A stretch of DNA of 64,000 nucleotides. It comes from Natronolimnobius baerhuensis (lineage in GTDB: Archaea; Halobacteriota; Halobacteria; Halobacteriales; Natrialbaceae). Location of the stretch: positions 806,001 through 870,000 of the forward strand of contig NZ_MWPH01000001.1 in assembly GCF_002177135.1 (NCBI RefSeq), written 5' to 3'. The notes under the pieces were generated by a model. That model was not told where the DNA came from. It saw nothing but the letters and a program-made list of their open reading frames with translations, and ran no database searches. The position numbers were made by a program, and so were the translations under genes. Below, piece after piece: positions 17,267 to 25,895 of this stretch (its first letter is position 1; every line of letters starts with the position of its first letter).

Positions 17267-17916
17267 AGGATATCCTCCCGTTGCAAGACGATCAGAATGC
17301 TCACAGCCGCTGCGAACGCGACGATGAGTTCACCCAGTGTGTCGAGGCCACGGTAGACGACCAGGACGGCGACGACAGCGTTGGGGAAGCCGGTATCTCC
17401 GAGCGTGTTCTCGAGGTAATAGGTGTGAGGCGTTGCGTCGCCAGTCGCGTACTCTGTGGCGACAGCAGCGGTTTCACCGATTGGATCCAGCGAGAGGAAC
17501 GTATAGCCGAGTGGGATGGCGAGTGCCGCGATGAGTAGGGCAGCGGGGAGGTTGAGCGGGTGGAACCCGCTCGAATCATCACTGCTTTGGCCTGCTTCAG
17601 CATCGGCGACGACCTCGCCGCCATCCGTCGTCGGAGTGTCCGTCTCCGCGGCCGAACCGGTCTCAGCATCGTCATCGGAGGCCGAAATTCCGGTCGTCTT
17701 CTTCAGCGCGATCAGGAACAGGACCGAGGTGACCCCGGCGCCGACAGCTGCTTCGATCAGCGCAACGTCGGGAGCGGCCAGCAGGACCCAGATCACTGCA
17801 ATCGCGAGTGTCAGGCCCGCGAACATGACGATTGTCCCGACAACATCGCGTGCGAACGCGACGTACAGTGCGGCGAGAACGACGAACGCGATCAGTCCAA
17901 GCTCGAGCCAGATCAT
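17263..17916 (-). CDS. Mrp/Mbh subunit, DUF4040 (MbhD) plus MbhE-like domain
   Basis: A 217-residue protein of two parts. Residues 1-75 are the DUF4040/MbhD domain (ARDVVGTIVMFAGLTLAIAVIWVLLAAPDVALIEAAVGAGVTSVLF). An acidic linker (about 78-115) follows, and residues 120-217 resemble MbhE (NTLGDTGFPNAVVAVLVVYRGLDTLGELIVAFAA). In bacteria these modules form the C-terminal end of MrpA. The split from any antiporter-like MrpA part is typical of archaeal Mrp/Mbh operons. Start overlaps the mnhG stop. Confidence 0.85.
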   Translation of the reverse strand: MIWLELGLIAFVVLAALYVAFARDVVGTIVMFAGLTLAIAVIWVLLAAPDVALIEAAVGAGVTSVLFLIALKKTTGISASDDDAETGSAAETDTPTTDGGEVVADAEAGQSSDDSSGFHPLNLPAALLIAALAIPLGYTFLSLDPIGETAAVATEYATGDATPHTYYLENTLGDTGFPNAVVAVLVVYRGLDTLGELIVAFAAAVSILIVLQREDIL

Positions 17917-18236
17917 TGTGAGTCCTCCGTGGTGTCGTCAGCCGTCCAGACCTCGATTCCCTGACTGTAGGCGGCACGGGTAATCGCGTGAGCTGCAGTC
18001 GGGTTCGTGTAGTAGATGAACACGATCAGCAACAGCGCTCGCAGGACTTCGCCAGCCGTACCGAAGTAGAGCGCAACGGCAAGAATCGAGAAACCGGCAC
18101 CGAGTGTGTCGGCTTTCGTCGCTGCGTGTGATCGCGTGTAGACGTCTGGCAGCCGGATCATGCCGACGGCGGCGACGAACGTGAAGAAGACGCCGATTGC
18201 AGCACACAGGATAATGAGGGCAGTAAGCAGTGTCAT
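17913..18236 (-). CDS. mnhG: Mrp antiporter subunit G
   Basis: A 107-residue protein with three helices. The MnhG signature is visible (GMIRLPDVYTRSHAATKADTLG, residues 25-46). Subunit of the membrane antiporter complex. Starts and ends overlap its neighbours by four bases, showing one transcript with mnhE, mnhF and the downstream genes. Confidence 0.93.
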   Translation of the reverse strand: MTLLTALIILCAAIGVFFTFVAAVGMIRLPDVYTRSHAATKADTLGAGFSILAVALYFGTAGEVLRALLLIVFIYYTNPTAAHAITRAAYSQGIEVWTADDTTEDSQ

Positions 18237-18517
18237 CGCCAGTCCACCTCACCGCTTTGGTAGGTAAAGCGACCGACGACGAGGCTCAACACGAAGTTCA
18301 ACAGCGCGTAGACAATCGCGATATCGAGGTACTCGGGTCGGTCCAGTCCCGCCGAGATCAACGCCAGCACGATCACGATGCTCGTTCCGATCACGTTGAT
18401 CGCGACAACCCGGTCGTGGGTCGTCGGCCCGGCAAAGACGCGATAGAGGACGATTAGCGCGAGGACAACGACGAGCGCCGCCGCGCCCAGTAAGACGGTG
18501 TTGAGAAACTCAGTCAT
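18233..18517 (-). CDS. mnhF: Mrp antiporter subunit F
   Basis: A 94-residue protein with three helices and the MnhF pattern (YRVFAGPTTHDRVVAINVIGTSIVIVLALI...YLDIAIVYALLNFV). ATG 18517 is chosen because the longer frame above it is composed of residues typical of the antisense of mnhE, and because it overlaps the mnhE stop by eight bases (ATGACTGA). Confidence 0.92.
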   Translation of the reverse strand: MTEFLNTVLLGAAALVVVLALIVLYRVFAGPTTHDRVVAINVIGTSIVIVLALISAGLDRPEYLDIAIVYALLNFVLSLVVGRFTYQSGEVDWR

Positions 18518-19568
18518 CGCGGTCACCTCCATCGGTGCGCGCTCGAGCGCGGTCGGCGTCGGCTGCCGGGCCGAGCAGTGGCTCGTCATCGTTCCGTTCG
18601 CCGGGACCGGGGAGTTCGAGTCCCTCACGGCCGTAGAAGAGGTAGCGAACGGCGCGCTCGTGGACGCCGTCGACAACGTCGTCTCGAGCGCCGGGGGTAA
18701 GCGAGTGGACGAGCAGGTGGTGGCCCTCCGCATCGACTGTGAGCGTTCCCGGTGTGAGCGTGATGCTGTTTGCGAACGTGGTCACGGAGATCCCATCGCT
18801 GACAGCGGCATCGATCCGGTCGAGTCCGGGGTCGATTGGCAACGAGGGGTGTAAGACGACGTATGCGAACAGCACGTTCGCCTTGGTAATCTCCCACAGC
18901 AGGTATGGCACGAAGATCAGACCGCGACCCACAGTCTGGAGCGACGAGAGCGGTTTCGGCGTCGTCTCGAAGGCAGCGTTTCGAAGCAACAGCGCGGCGA
19001 TTGCCGCGGCGACGACGCCTGACCCGAGCGCGAACGTGTACGTTGGACCGCCAAGTGCAATGTAGAAGCCGAACGCGACAACGCCAATAACACCAGCACG
19101 AACGAGTTCGCCGCTGGTCGGCTGCCAGCCCGACGCAGATACTGGTGCACGCTCGCACTCGAGTGGCGTCCGTGCAAGTGTCGATTCGACCGACTGCAGT
19201 GTCGGCGATGTTGCGTCGATGGCGTAGTTCGGATCGAGGATGACACGCTCGAGGCCGTGGTCGGCCGCGTACTCGACGAACAACTCGATGTGGTCCGTCG
19301 GACCGGCGACGTACCGGTCCGCGCCGAGCAATGCTGTGTCCACGGTGAGCGAATCGGGGCCAGCCTCGCGAGCACGCCGTTCAGCGCGCTCGAGAACGTC
19401 CTCGTAGCGATCCAGATCATCCTCGACGTGATGGCCAGAGACTGTTGTGACGAGGTGGACTGGAACTGGTTTCTCACCGTCGGTTGCGACGCTGACTGCG
19501 TGGGAGACGGTCTCCTCGAGCGTCGCAGATGGTGCGATTGGCACGAGGAGGCCGTTAGTCCCAGTCAC
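18510..19568 (-). CDS. mnhE: Mrp antiporter subunit E with N-terminal UspA-like domain
   Basis: A 352-residue fusion. Residues 1-140 look like a universal-stress-protein fold (GLLVPIAPSATLEETVSHAVSVA... TDHIELFVEYAADHGLERVILDPNY). From about 165 on is the MnhE domain, with helices and the PYLLWEITKANVLFAYVVLHP and TFANSITLTPGTLTVD motifs. The start GTG at 19568 is set by GGAGG eight bases upstream; an in-frame GTG at 19628 has no such site. The Usp-like part could sense nucleotide or redox state (inference). First known gene of the mrp operon. Confidence 0.88.
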   Translation of the reverse strand: MTGTNGLLVPIAPSATLEETVSHAVSVATDGEKPVPVHLVTTVSGHHVEDDLDRYEDVLERAERRAREAGPDSLTVDTALLGADRYVAGPTDHIELFVEYAADHGLERVILDPNYAIDATSPTLQSVESTLARTPLECERAPVSASGWQPTSGELVRAGVIGVVAFGFYIALGGPTYTFALGSGVVAAAIAALLLRNAAFETTPKPLSSLQTVGRGLIFVPYLLWEITKANVLFAYVVLHPSLPIDPGLDRIDAAVSDGISVTTFANSITLTPGTLTVDAEGHHLLVHSLTPGARDDVVDGVHERAVRYLFYGREGLELPGPGERNDDEPLLGPAADADRARARTDGGDRDD

Positions 19569-19686
19569 ATCGACCACCTCCGCGGTCGCTGTCAGCCGGC
19601 GCGGTGCTCGTCCGCACGCCAGCGCCACACGACTGCCGGACGGTCACCCGGCCAGACAGCGGTGTACGCACTCGATTAGCCGCCAC
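19555..19686 (-). CDS. Candidate leader ORF (43 codons) ahead of mnhE
   Basis: GTG at 19686 has GGAGGG nine bases upstream. The frame stays open to TAA at 19557-19555, overlapping the mnhE start by 14 bases and containing its ribosome-binding site. The peptide has no known domain. The GGAGGG also precedes ATG 19692, which opens a five-codon ORF. This could be a translated leader, or chance. Confidence 0.3.
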   Translation of the reverse strand: MAANRVRTPLSGRVTVRQSCGAGVRTSTAPADSDRGGGRCDWD

Positions 19687-20068
19687 GGTACATCCCTCCT
19701 GGTGACCGTCGTTGGATACTCATGACTCGCGTTGTTAGTCGACTCAAGCGGTAGCCGTAGGAAAACTATTTCGCTATTCGATAGATGTTCCAGACCACGA
19801 ATAGATATTTTATAATAATTTATTTATCCGGACAAGCTCGGATTTATTCGCCGAAACAATTGACGAGTATCCGATTCCGCCCAGGCTCCCGTGCTGTCTC
19901 GAGGCTTTCAATCAGGAGAACCTCCTTATTCGCGCTTACGATTCCCCGAAATGAGCAGCCGAGACAGACAGAATCGGACGAATTGTTTGATTGCTACCAA
20001 GAGTGACGACACAGCCGGTCGAGATCCGCTCCGAGTCGTTTACGTACCGGCCGGCCACAAGACGACAT
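19569..20068. other. Divergent promoter region mrp operon / pyrD
   Basis: About 500 bases. The segment 19800-19830 is very A/T-rich (TTTTATAATAATTTATTTAT), with TATA-like sequences readable on both strands; it could drive the mrp operon leftwards. For pyrD the TTTACG at 20039-20044, about 28 bases before its ATG, fits a leaderless promoter. No other gene is seen apart from the possible mnhE leader ORF. Confidence 0.5.
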
Positions 20069-21139
20069 ATGACGCTGTATTCGCGGGTGCGCCCCCTCGC
20101 GTTTCAACTTCCTGCCGAGACGGCCCACGATCTCGGCAAGCAAACGCTCCGGGTAGCCCAATCGACGTGGCCGACTCGAGCGGCACTGTCGGCTGCGTAC
20201 CAGTACGACCATCCAGCTCTCGAGGTCGACCTGTTCGACACCACTTTCCCGAACCCCGTCGGGGTCGCCGCCGGCTTCGATAAGAACGCCGAAGTCACCC
20301 ACGCACTCCGTGCACTCGGCTTCGGTTTCGTCGAAATCGGCACCGTGACGCCCCACCCACAGACGGGCAACGACCGTCCGCGGCTGTTTCGCCTCCGCAG
20401 GGACGAGGGAATGATCAACCGGATGGGCTTCAACGGACAGGGGATGACGCAGGTCCGAGATCGACTCGAAGCCGATGGCACGCCTAGCTTCCCGCTCGGC
20501 GTCAACATCGGGAAGATGAACGTCTCGACGGAGCGCGAAGCTATCGAGGACTATCGACGGGTGTTCGAGCGGCTCTCGCCGTTTGCGGACTACGTCGTCG
20601 TCAACGTCTCCTGTCCAAACACGCCCGACGAGTTTGACGAAACTTCTCCCGAACACCTCCACACGATTTTCGAGACGCTCGAGGCTGAAACCCACACAGA
20701 CGTGCCGATGCTCGTCAAGATCGGCCCCGACGAACCCGAGGAGGCAGTGCTCGAACTCGTCGACATCGTACAGGAACTCGGACTCGACGGCATCGTCGCG
20801 ACGAACACCTCGACCACTCGCGACGGCCTCGAGTCGCCCAAACGTGAGGAGTGGGGCGGTTTGAGCGGCAAGCCGGTCGAAGACCGTTCGACTGACGTGA
20901 TTCGCTCCATCGCCGAGCATACCGATGGCGACCTGCCAATCATCGGCGTCGGTGGCGTCGACTCGCCGGTCAGCGCGTATGAAAAGATTCGCGCGGGCGC
21001 GTCGCTCGTGCAACTGTACACCGGCTTCGTCTATCAGGGGCCGTCGACGGCGAAACGGATCAATCGCGGACTGGTCGCGCTCCTCAAGCGAGACGGTTTT
21101 AACTCGATTGAAGAGGCGGTGGGTGCCGACCTCGAGTGA
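20069..21139 (+). CDS. pyrD: Dihydroorotate dehydrogenase (quinone), class-2-like
   Basis: 356 residues, the usual length. The enzyme oxidises dihydroorotate to orotate with FMN in pyrimidine synthesis. An N-terminal helix pair (YSRVRPLAFQLPAETAHDLGKQTLR) as in membrane-associated class 2 enzymes is followed by the barrel, with GVAAGFDKNAE, INRMGFNG, NVSCPNT, VKIGPD and the phosphate-binding GVGGV. At the catalytic-base position (second Ser of the class 2 NVSSPNT) it has Cys, as in class 1 enzymes. The ATG at 20069 is leaderless relative to TTTACG. Dihydroorotase lies close by on the opposite strand. Confidence 0.93.
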   Translation: MTLYSRVRPLAFQLPAETAHDLGKQTLRVAQSTWPTRAALSAAYQYDHPALEVDLFDTTFPNPVGVAAGFDKNAEVTHALRALGFGFVEIGTVTPHPQTGNDRPRLFRLRRDEGMINRMGFNGQGMTQVRDRLEADGTPSFPLGVNIGKMNVSTEREAIEDYRRVFERLSPFADYVVVNVSCPNTPDEFDETSPEHLHTIFETLEAETHTDVPMLVKIGPDEPEEAVLELVDIVQELGLDGIVATNTSTTRDGLESPKREEWGGLSGKPVEDRSTDVIRSIAEHTDGDLPIIGVGGVDSPVSAYEKIRAGASLVQLYTGFVYQGPSTAKRINRGLVALLKRDGFNSIEEAVGADLE

Positions 21140-21188
21140 CAAACGGCTGACCGGAACACTATTTACTGTCACCTCGAGTGAGTGTTGT

Positions 21189-21497
21189 ATGTCTACACCC
21201 TCCGCATCCGACGACCCGACTGAGTCGGATGACGAGCCACACTGGGTCAGTACTGGCGAGGCGCTTGGCTACGTCACCAGCGAGTATCGAACGCTGTTTG
21301 CATACCTTATCATCGGGTGGCTCGTCTGGTTGGCTGGTGGCTCGCTATTCAGTGAGGGGACCTCCTCGAGTCCGCCTGCACTTACGATATCCACCTATGG
21401 CGCGGTGTTGCTGGTGGCCGGTGCTGGGACGATGCTCGCGGTACTTATCGCAACGGTATACAAATTAGGACGGGATATCCAACTAGCAAGAGACTAG
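21189..21497 (+). CDS. Small haloarchaeal membrane protein, two helices
   Basis: 102 residues. An acidic N-terminus (1-20) is followed by EYRTLFAYLIIGWLVWLAGG and YGAVLLVAGAGTMLAVLIATVYKLG, two clear membrane helices. No family name recognised. TATTTA near 21160, about 28 bases before the ATG, gives it its own leaderless promoter. It follows pyrD by 49 bases on the same strand, with no evident functional link. Confidence 0.75.
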   Translation: MSTPSASDDPTESDDEPHWVSTGEALGYVTSEYRTLFAYLIIGWLVWLAGGSLFSEGTSSSPPALTISTYGAVLLVAGAGTMLAVLIATVYKLGRDIQLARD

Positions 21498-21524
21498 TGC
21501 CTCTTACGCGCGCTCGCGTGAGAG

Positions 21525-22901
21525 TTACTCGTTGACGCGGACTCGAGTCCCGTACCCGGACTCGCCGACGACCTCGCCGTCTTCGGCGACGAGTTCGCCG
21601 CGGACAACGGTTGCGACGGCTTTGCCCGTAAAGGACTCGCCGATAAACGGCGTGACGCAGTTTTTCGAGTGCAGTTCGTCAGCACTCTCGAGCGTCCACT
21701 CGAGATCCGGATCGACGATGGTGAAGTCCGCGTCAGTGCCGACCTGCAACGACCCTTTCTGCGGGTACATCCCCCAGACCTGTGCAGGACGGGTCGAGTG
21801 GCGATACACCCACTCCTCGAGCGTGAGTCGTCCCTCGTTGACGAACGTGAGGAGGGCGGGGACTTCGGTCTCGAGGCCGACGAAGCCCGAGATCGAATCC
21901 CAGATGTTGCCGAACGGGTCGTCGACTTTCTTCTCCTCGGGGGTATGTGGGGCGTGGTCCGTCGCGATACAATCAATTGCGCCGTCGTCGATGCCGACAT
22001 CCCAGAGTGTCGCGCGCTCGTCGGCGTCGCGAATCGGCGGTTGGATTCTGGCTGGGTTGCCTTTCTCGCGCATGACCTCCTCGGTGAACCAGAGGTAGTG
22101 GGGGCAGGTTTCAGCAGTCACGTCGACGCCGCGGTCTTTGCCGCGGGCAACGGCCTCGGCGGCTGAACCGGACGACACGTGGAACATGTGTACCTTCGTC
22201 CCTGTCTGTTCGGCGAAGGTGATCATCCGCTCGACGGCTTCCTGTTCGGCGATCACCGGTCGAGAATGGGAGTGATCGATGGGTTCGTTTCGGCCCTCGG
22301 CTTTGAATTTCTCGGTGTAGTGGTCGATGATCTCGCCGTTTTCCTCGTGGAAGCCGAGTCGCTTGCCTGTCTCTGCAATTCGCTCCATTGCCTCGAGAAT
22401 CTCGCCGTCGTTCGGCGGCGGCACGTCGCCCACTGTTGAACCAAGGAAGATTTTGAATCCCAGCGCGCCGGCCTCGTCGATGTCGGGAATCAGATCGAGA
22501 TTTTCGCTCGTGACGACCGCGTAGCTCTGGAAATCGACGTGTGCGAACGCTTCACCGCGGTCGAACTTGAGCTCGAGGTGTTCGGGGCGGTCGATCACGG
22601 GGTCGGTGTTTGGCATGCCGACGACGGTCGTCACGCCGCCTGCAGCGGCCGCTCGAGTGGCGGATTCCCAGTCTTCTTTGTACTCGAGGCCAGGTTCGCG
22701 GTTGTGAATGTGGCCGTCGATGATGCCGGGGACCAGGAGTGCGCCCTCGGCATCGTAGACGCGCTCGGCGTCGGGAAGTTGGTCGTCGCGGCCGCGGGCG
22801 ACGATAGTTCCATCCTCGACGGCGACGCCCGTCTCGGATTCGCGACCGGCGGGCGTCACGACGGTACAGTTGCGGATGACGAGATCGACAGTCATTGGCA
22901 T
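21525..22901 (-). CDS. pyrC: Dihydroorotase (amidohydrolase superfamily)
   Basis: About 458 residues. Metal-binding and substrate motifs of class I dihydroorotase/allantoinase are present (DGHIHNREPGLEYKEDW, GVTTVVGMPNTDP, HSRPVIAEQEA, HVSSG, ATDHAPHT). It converts carbamoyl-aspartate to dihydroorotate. The separation from allantoinase rests on the general motif and the nearby pyrD, so it is not certain. TATTAT at 22921-22927 points to a leaderless start at 22901 (MPMTVDL) or 22895 (MTVDL); I give the first. Convergent with the small membrane protein gene. Confidence 0.88.
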   Translation of the reverse strand: MPMTVDLVIRNCTVVTPAGRESETGVAVEDGTIVARGRDDQLPDAERVYDAEGALLVPGIIDGHIHNREPGLEYKEDWESATRAAAAGGVTTVVGMPNTDPVIDRPEHLELKFDRGEAFAHVDFQSYAVVTSENLDLIPDIDEAGALGFKIFLGSTVGDVPPPNDGEILEAMERIAETGKRLGFHEENGEIIDHYTEKFKAEGRNEPIDHSHSRPVIAEQEAVERMITFAEQTGTKVHMFHVSSGSAAEAVARGKDRGVDVTAETCPHYLWFTEEVMREKGNPARIQPPIRDADERATLWDVGIDDGAIDCIATDHAPHTPEEKKVDDPFGNIWDSISGFVGLETEVPALLTFVNEGRLTLEEWVYRHSTRPAQVWGMYPQKGSLQVGTDADFTIVDPDLEWTLESADELHSKNCVTPFIGESFTGKAVATVVRGELVAEDGEVVGESGYGTRVRVNE

Positions 22902-23049
22902 GCGCTTGCCGAGGCGGGTGCATAATAGCTTCTGTTGGCCGCACACAGATCGTGATCGGCGGTCAAATCACCGTCTTCGGGCGTATAAGCACTGAATACT
23001 GTCCGGTATGGATGGTATACTAAACCGCCCGGAAACTGTCCACTCTCCA

Positions 23050-24018
23050 ATGCGTTCGCCACCGATTCGCGACCAGACGATTCTCGTCACTGGCGGTGCC
23101 GGTTTCATCGGAAGCCACCTCGTCGAGGCACTGGTCCCGAACAATGAGGTTCGAGTTCTGGATAACTTCTCGACGGGCGACCGGTCGTTCCTTCCTGAAG
23201 ATGTGACGGTCATTGACGGCGACATCACCGATCCGATAGCGCTCCAACAAGCCGCACGCGGTGTCGACATCATCTTCCACCAGGCTGCGATGGTCAGCGT
23301 CGCCCAGAGCGTCTCCGCACCGCGAGCCAGCAACGAGACGAATCTCGAGGCCAGCCTCCTCGTGTTAGAGCAGGCCCGACAGGAAGACGCCCGCGTCGTC
23401 GTCGCCTCGAGTGCGGCGATTTACGGTCATCCGGACGAACTCCCGGTACCCGAAACTGCCTCGACGGACCCCACGTCACCGTACGGCATTCAGAAACTCG
23501 CACTCGATCAGTACGTCCGACGCTACGAAGAGCTGTACGACCTCGAGACGGTCGCACTGCGATACTTCAACGCCTACGGCCCGCGCCAACAAGGGCCATA
23601 CAGCGGCGTCATCTCGACGTTCCTCGAGCAGGCTCGAGCTGGCGAACCGATCACCGTTGAAGGCGACGGCGAGCAGACACGTGATTTCGTTCACGTCGAC
23701 GACGTCGTCCGTGCGAATCTGTGCGCGGCGACGACTGACAACGTGGGCGAGGCGTACAACGTCGGCACGGGTGAGCGGATTTCGATTCGCGACCTTGCGG
23801 AGACGATTCGCGATGCCACAGAGTCCCAGTCGCCGATTGTTCACAAAGATCCCCGGCCCGGTGACATCCGCCACAGCGGTGCGGACGTCTCGAAGGCAGC
23901 CTCTGGGCTTGGGTTCGAGGCTCGTATTAGCCTCGAGTCGGGGATTCGCTCACTGGTGTCGGCTGAGTCGCTGGCGAGGTCGGATCAGGCTGCCGAGCGG
24001 GCTGTTGACGCCCAATAA
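23050..24018 (+). CDS. NAD-dependent sugar-nucleotide epimerase/dehydratase (SDR)
   Basis: 322 residues. The extended short-chain dehydrogenase motifs are present: NAD-binding TGGAGFIGSH, HQAAMVSV, Ser/Tyr-x3-Lys (SPYGIQK) and YFNAYGPRQ. It is most like UDP-glucose 4-epimerase or UDP-glucuronate epimerases. The product is presumably a sugar nucleotide for the glycan genes nearby. Start at 23050 is 31 bases after TATACTAAA; an in-frame ATG at 23008 follows another TATA (GTATAAG, 22983) by about 22 bases and is possible. It does not carry the ATAACAAA motif. Confidence 0.85.
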   Translation: MRSPPIRDQTILVTGGAGFIGSHLVEALVPNNEVRVLDNFSTGDRSFLPEDVTVIDGDITDPIALQQAARGVDIIFHQAAMVSVAQSVSAPRASNETNLEASLLVLEQARQEDARVVVASSAAIYGHPDELPVPETASTDPTSPYGIQKLALDQYVRRYEELYDLETVALRYFNAYGPRQQGPYSGVISTFLEQARAGEPITVEGDGEQTRDFVHVDDVVRANLCAATTDNVGEAYNVGTGERISIRDLAETIRDATESQSPIVHKDPRPGDIRHSGADVSKAASGLGFEARISLESGIRSLVSAESLARSDQAAERAVDAQ

Positions 24019-24148
24019 ATGCTTTGGGCGAGGCGGCTGGTAGCCCGATATTGCCCACAAGGCAGTTCAAGTGCCAAAATGTCAGGTAACCAATCAGGTT
24101 CGTGTAGGTGAGTGATAACTATCGGGCTCGCTGCTGGGTATCTGGTGC

Positions 24149-24502
24149 ATGATTGATAGCCTCATCGTCTTCGGTGTAAGCCTGCTCATCGGTGCCGTAG
24201 GCATCTACGCCGGAGCGAAAGTGATTGTCGATGCAGATGATTACACGTACGCAATTATCACCGCGCTGATCGGGGCAGTCGTCTGGGCCCTCGTCGGGTT
24301 CTTCTTCGGCTGGATCCCATTGCTTGGACCGGCACTTGTCCTCGTGGCGTACCTCGCGGTGGTCAACGCACGCTACCCGGGCGGCTGGGTCGATGCAGCA
24401 GCAATCACGATTGTCGCCTGGGTCTCGGTGCTAATCGTCCTGTACGTGCTTGCACTCGTCGGTGTCACCGGCTTCGATGCCGTCGGCGTCCCAGGCGTCT
24501 GA
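24149..24502 (+). CDS. Four-helix membrane protein of unknown function
   Basis: 117 residues, almost entirely membrane: four hydrophobic segments (about 4-24, 36-52, 56-72 and 86-107) with short loops. It contains acidic residues only near the ends of helices (IVDADDYTY). No family recognised. Stands alone between the epimerase and a gene-poor stretch. Confidence 0.7.
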   Translation: MIDSLIVFGVSLLIGAVGIYAGAKVIVDADDYTYAIITALIGAVVWALVGFFFGWIPLLGPALVLVAYLAVVNARYPGGWVDAAAITIVAWVSVLIVLYVLALVGVTGFDAVGVPGV

Positions 24503-25264
24503 GACGGGGCGTTGTCGTTCACTCCCGGTGATCGCTCCGACGGGGCAACGATCACCGGCAAACGCAATGTCGGTCCGTGTGGGCTGAGCACAGCGGGGCG
24601 TCTCCTGTCCCCGCCCTCGAGTGTGCGTTTTCCGCCATGCGGATAGCTCGGCTGGGAGCCGGTCTCAGGCACGGTGTTTTGTCGTCCGTTCACACTCAAC
24701 AGTTTCGGGTGCTTGCAAATGAAAGCCCAAACAGCGCTGAGATGGCGTCTCATCAATGAATTTGAGGATTACTCGCTGAAGTCACACTGAATCCGGGCAA
24801 ATCGTACCGAACGTCCGACCGAGTTTATTCCGGTCCTCGGTATACACCGCGATGACAGTCGTCTGGGCGGGTTGTTGGAGCGTCGTATCGGTACTCGTGA
24901 TTCGTCTGCGACTCACCGATACCGACCTACACCGACTCGTCTGACTCCCGTGTGTCGTCACTGCCACGCCACAACTGTCAGGACGCCGGATGAGGTCGAG
25001 ATCGCTCGATCCACGATGGGGAACATCCGGCACTGCAGGCGAGTCCGCTCGATCCGTCCGCCGACAGTCGAGCGCAGTGCCTCGAGCACGCGGTCATTGG
25101 CGGCGACAGCACGAACTGACCGGTCCCTCGGTCGTTCGGGAACCCACTGAGACAGCGATTCCAGTGTCACACAGACCACACCCTCTCACAGACCATGATA
25201 CATACACTGCTGCCCGACTGTGACCGTATCGACTCGAGTAACCGACCCACGCCACAGTCACACT
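24503..25264. other. Gene-poor stretch with possible degraded sequence
   Basis: About 760 bases without a convincing gene. At 24700-24784 one plus-strand frame reads KAQTALRWRLINEFEDYSLK before a stop, which looks like the end of some protein (possibly a transposase remnant). A TTTATT at 24821 followed after 28 bases by ATG 24852 could start a 30-codon ORF. The rest reads as unstructured sequence. Confidence 0.35.
24852..24944 (+). CDS. Possible 30-residue hydrophobic peptide
   Basis: The ATG at 24852 is about 28 bases after TTTATT, as for leaderless haloarchaeal genes. The frame codes for a short peptide with one hydrophobic stretch (VVWAGCWSVVSVLVIRL), then a stop at 24942. This is the only support, so it is a weak call. 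Confidence 0.2.
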   Translation: MTVVWAGCWSVVSVLVIRLRLTDTDLHRLV

Positions 25265-25678
25265 ATGACGAGCACTAATTCAGTCGCAACCGACGTTCCG
25301 GTGCTGATTGCGGGGAGTCCACACATCGCGGCGATGTTCGGCATTGTCGCACTCGCAGTGCTTGGCGGCGTCCTCGCCGTCCGAAACCGATTGAGTGAGC
25401 GCACGCAGTTGGCCACCCAGCAGGACGACCACAGCGACGAGTTCGTGACGGACCGAGAACGCGTCCAACAGCTCGTCACGGACAACGGTGGGCGAATGAA
25501 ACAGTCACGGATCGTCGACTCCGTCGACTGGTCAAAAGCCAAAGTTAGTCGCCTGTTGGCCGAACTCGAGGATGACGGCCAGATTACGAAGCTTCGACTC
25601 GGTCGCGAGAACCTGGTCTGTCTCCCGGGTCACGAGCCAACGGCGTCGAAATCACCCGAACAGGCCCGACAAGAGTAG
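25265..25678 (+). CDS. Membrane-anchored winged-helix regulator
   Basis: 137 residues. A hydrophobic segment (about 18-40, HIAAMFGIVALAVLGGVLAV) is followed by a cytoplasmic winged helix (about 62-120). The HTH reads RVQQLVTDNGGRMKQSRIVDSVDWSKAKVSRLLAELEDDGQI, typical of MarR/IclR-like haloarchaeal regulators that carry a membrane anchor. ATG 25265 is taken over a GTG at 25220 because the segment between them looks non-coding. The target is unknown; its neighbour is the acidic exported protein. Confidence 0.8.
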   Translation: MTSTNSVATDVPVLIAGSPHIAAMFGIVALAVLGGVLAVRNRLSERTQLATQQDDHSDEFVTDRERVQQLVTDNGGRMKQSRIVDSVDWSKAKVSRLLAELEDDGQITKLRLGRENLVCLPGHEPTASKSPEQARQE

Positions 25679-25895
25679 TCTCCACTGTCTCTTGCAGCCG
25701 TCGTCACCATCCGGCGGGAAGTCACCAACCGCTCGAGCGCTTGTGATGATTCAGTAACCATTTCAGTCGGTTAGCAATGACAATCACGTGTTTCGATGGT
25801 CGCGAACATCCCCAAATCGTCCGTATCTGGTCGCAGGATCCTGTTTCCCGTGAAATAGTTGGCTCGGTTTATACCCCTGAATCGGCGAGGTGACG
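25679..25895. promoter_or_regulatory. Promoter region of the acidic exported protein
   Basis: TTTATA at 25868-25873 lies about 25 bases before ATG 25896, which supports a leaderless start there. The remainder of the 217-base gap shows nothing else. Confidence 0.5.
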
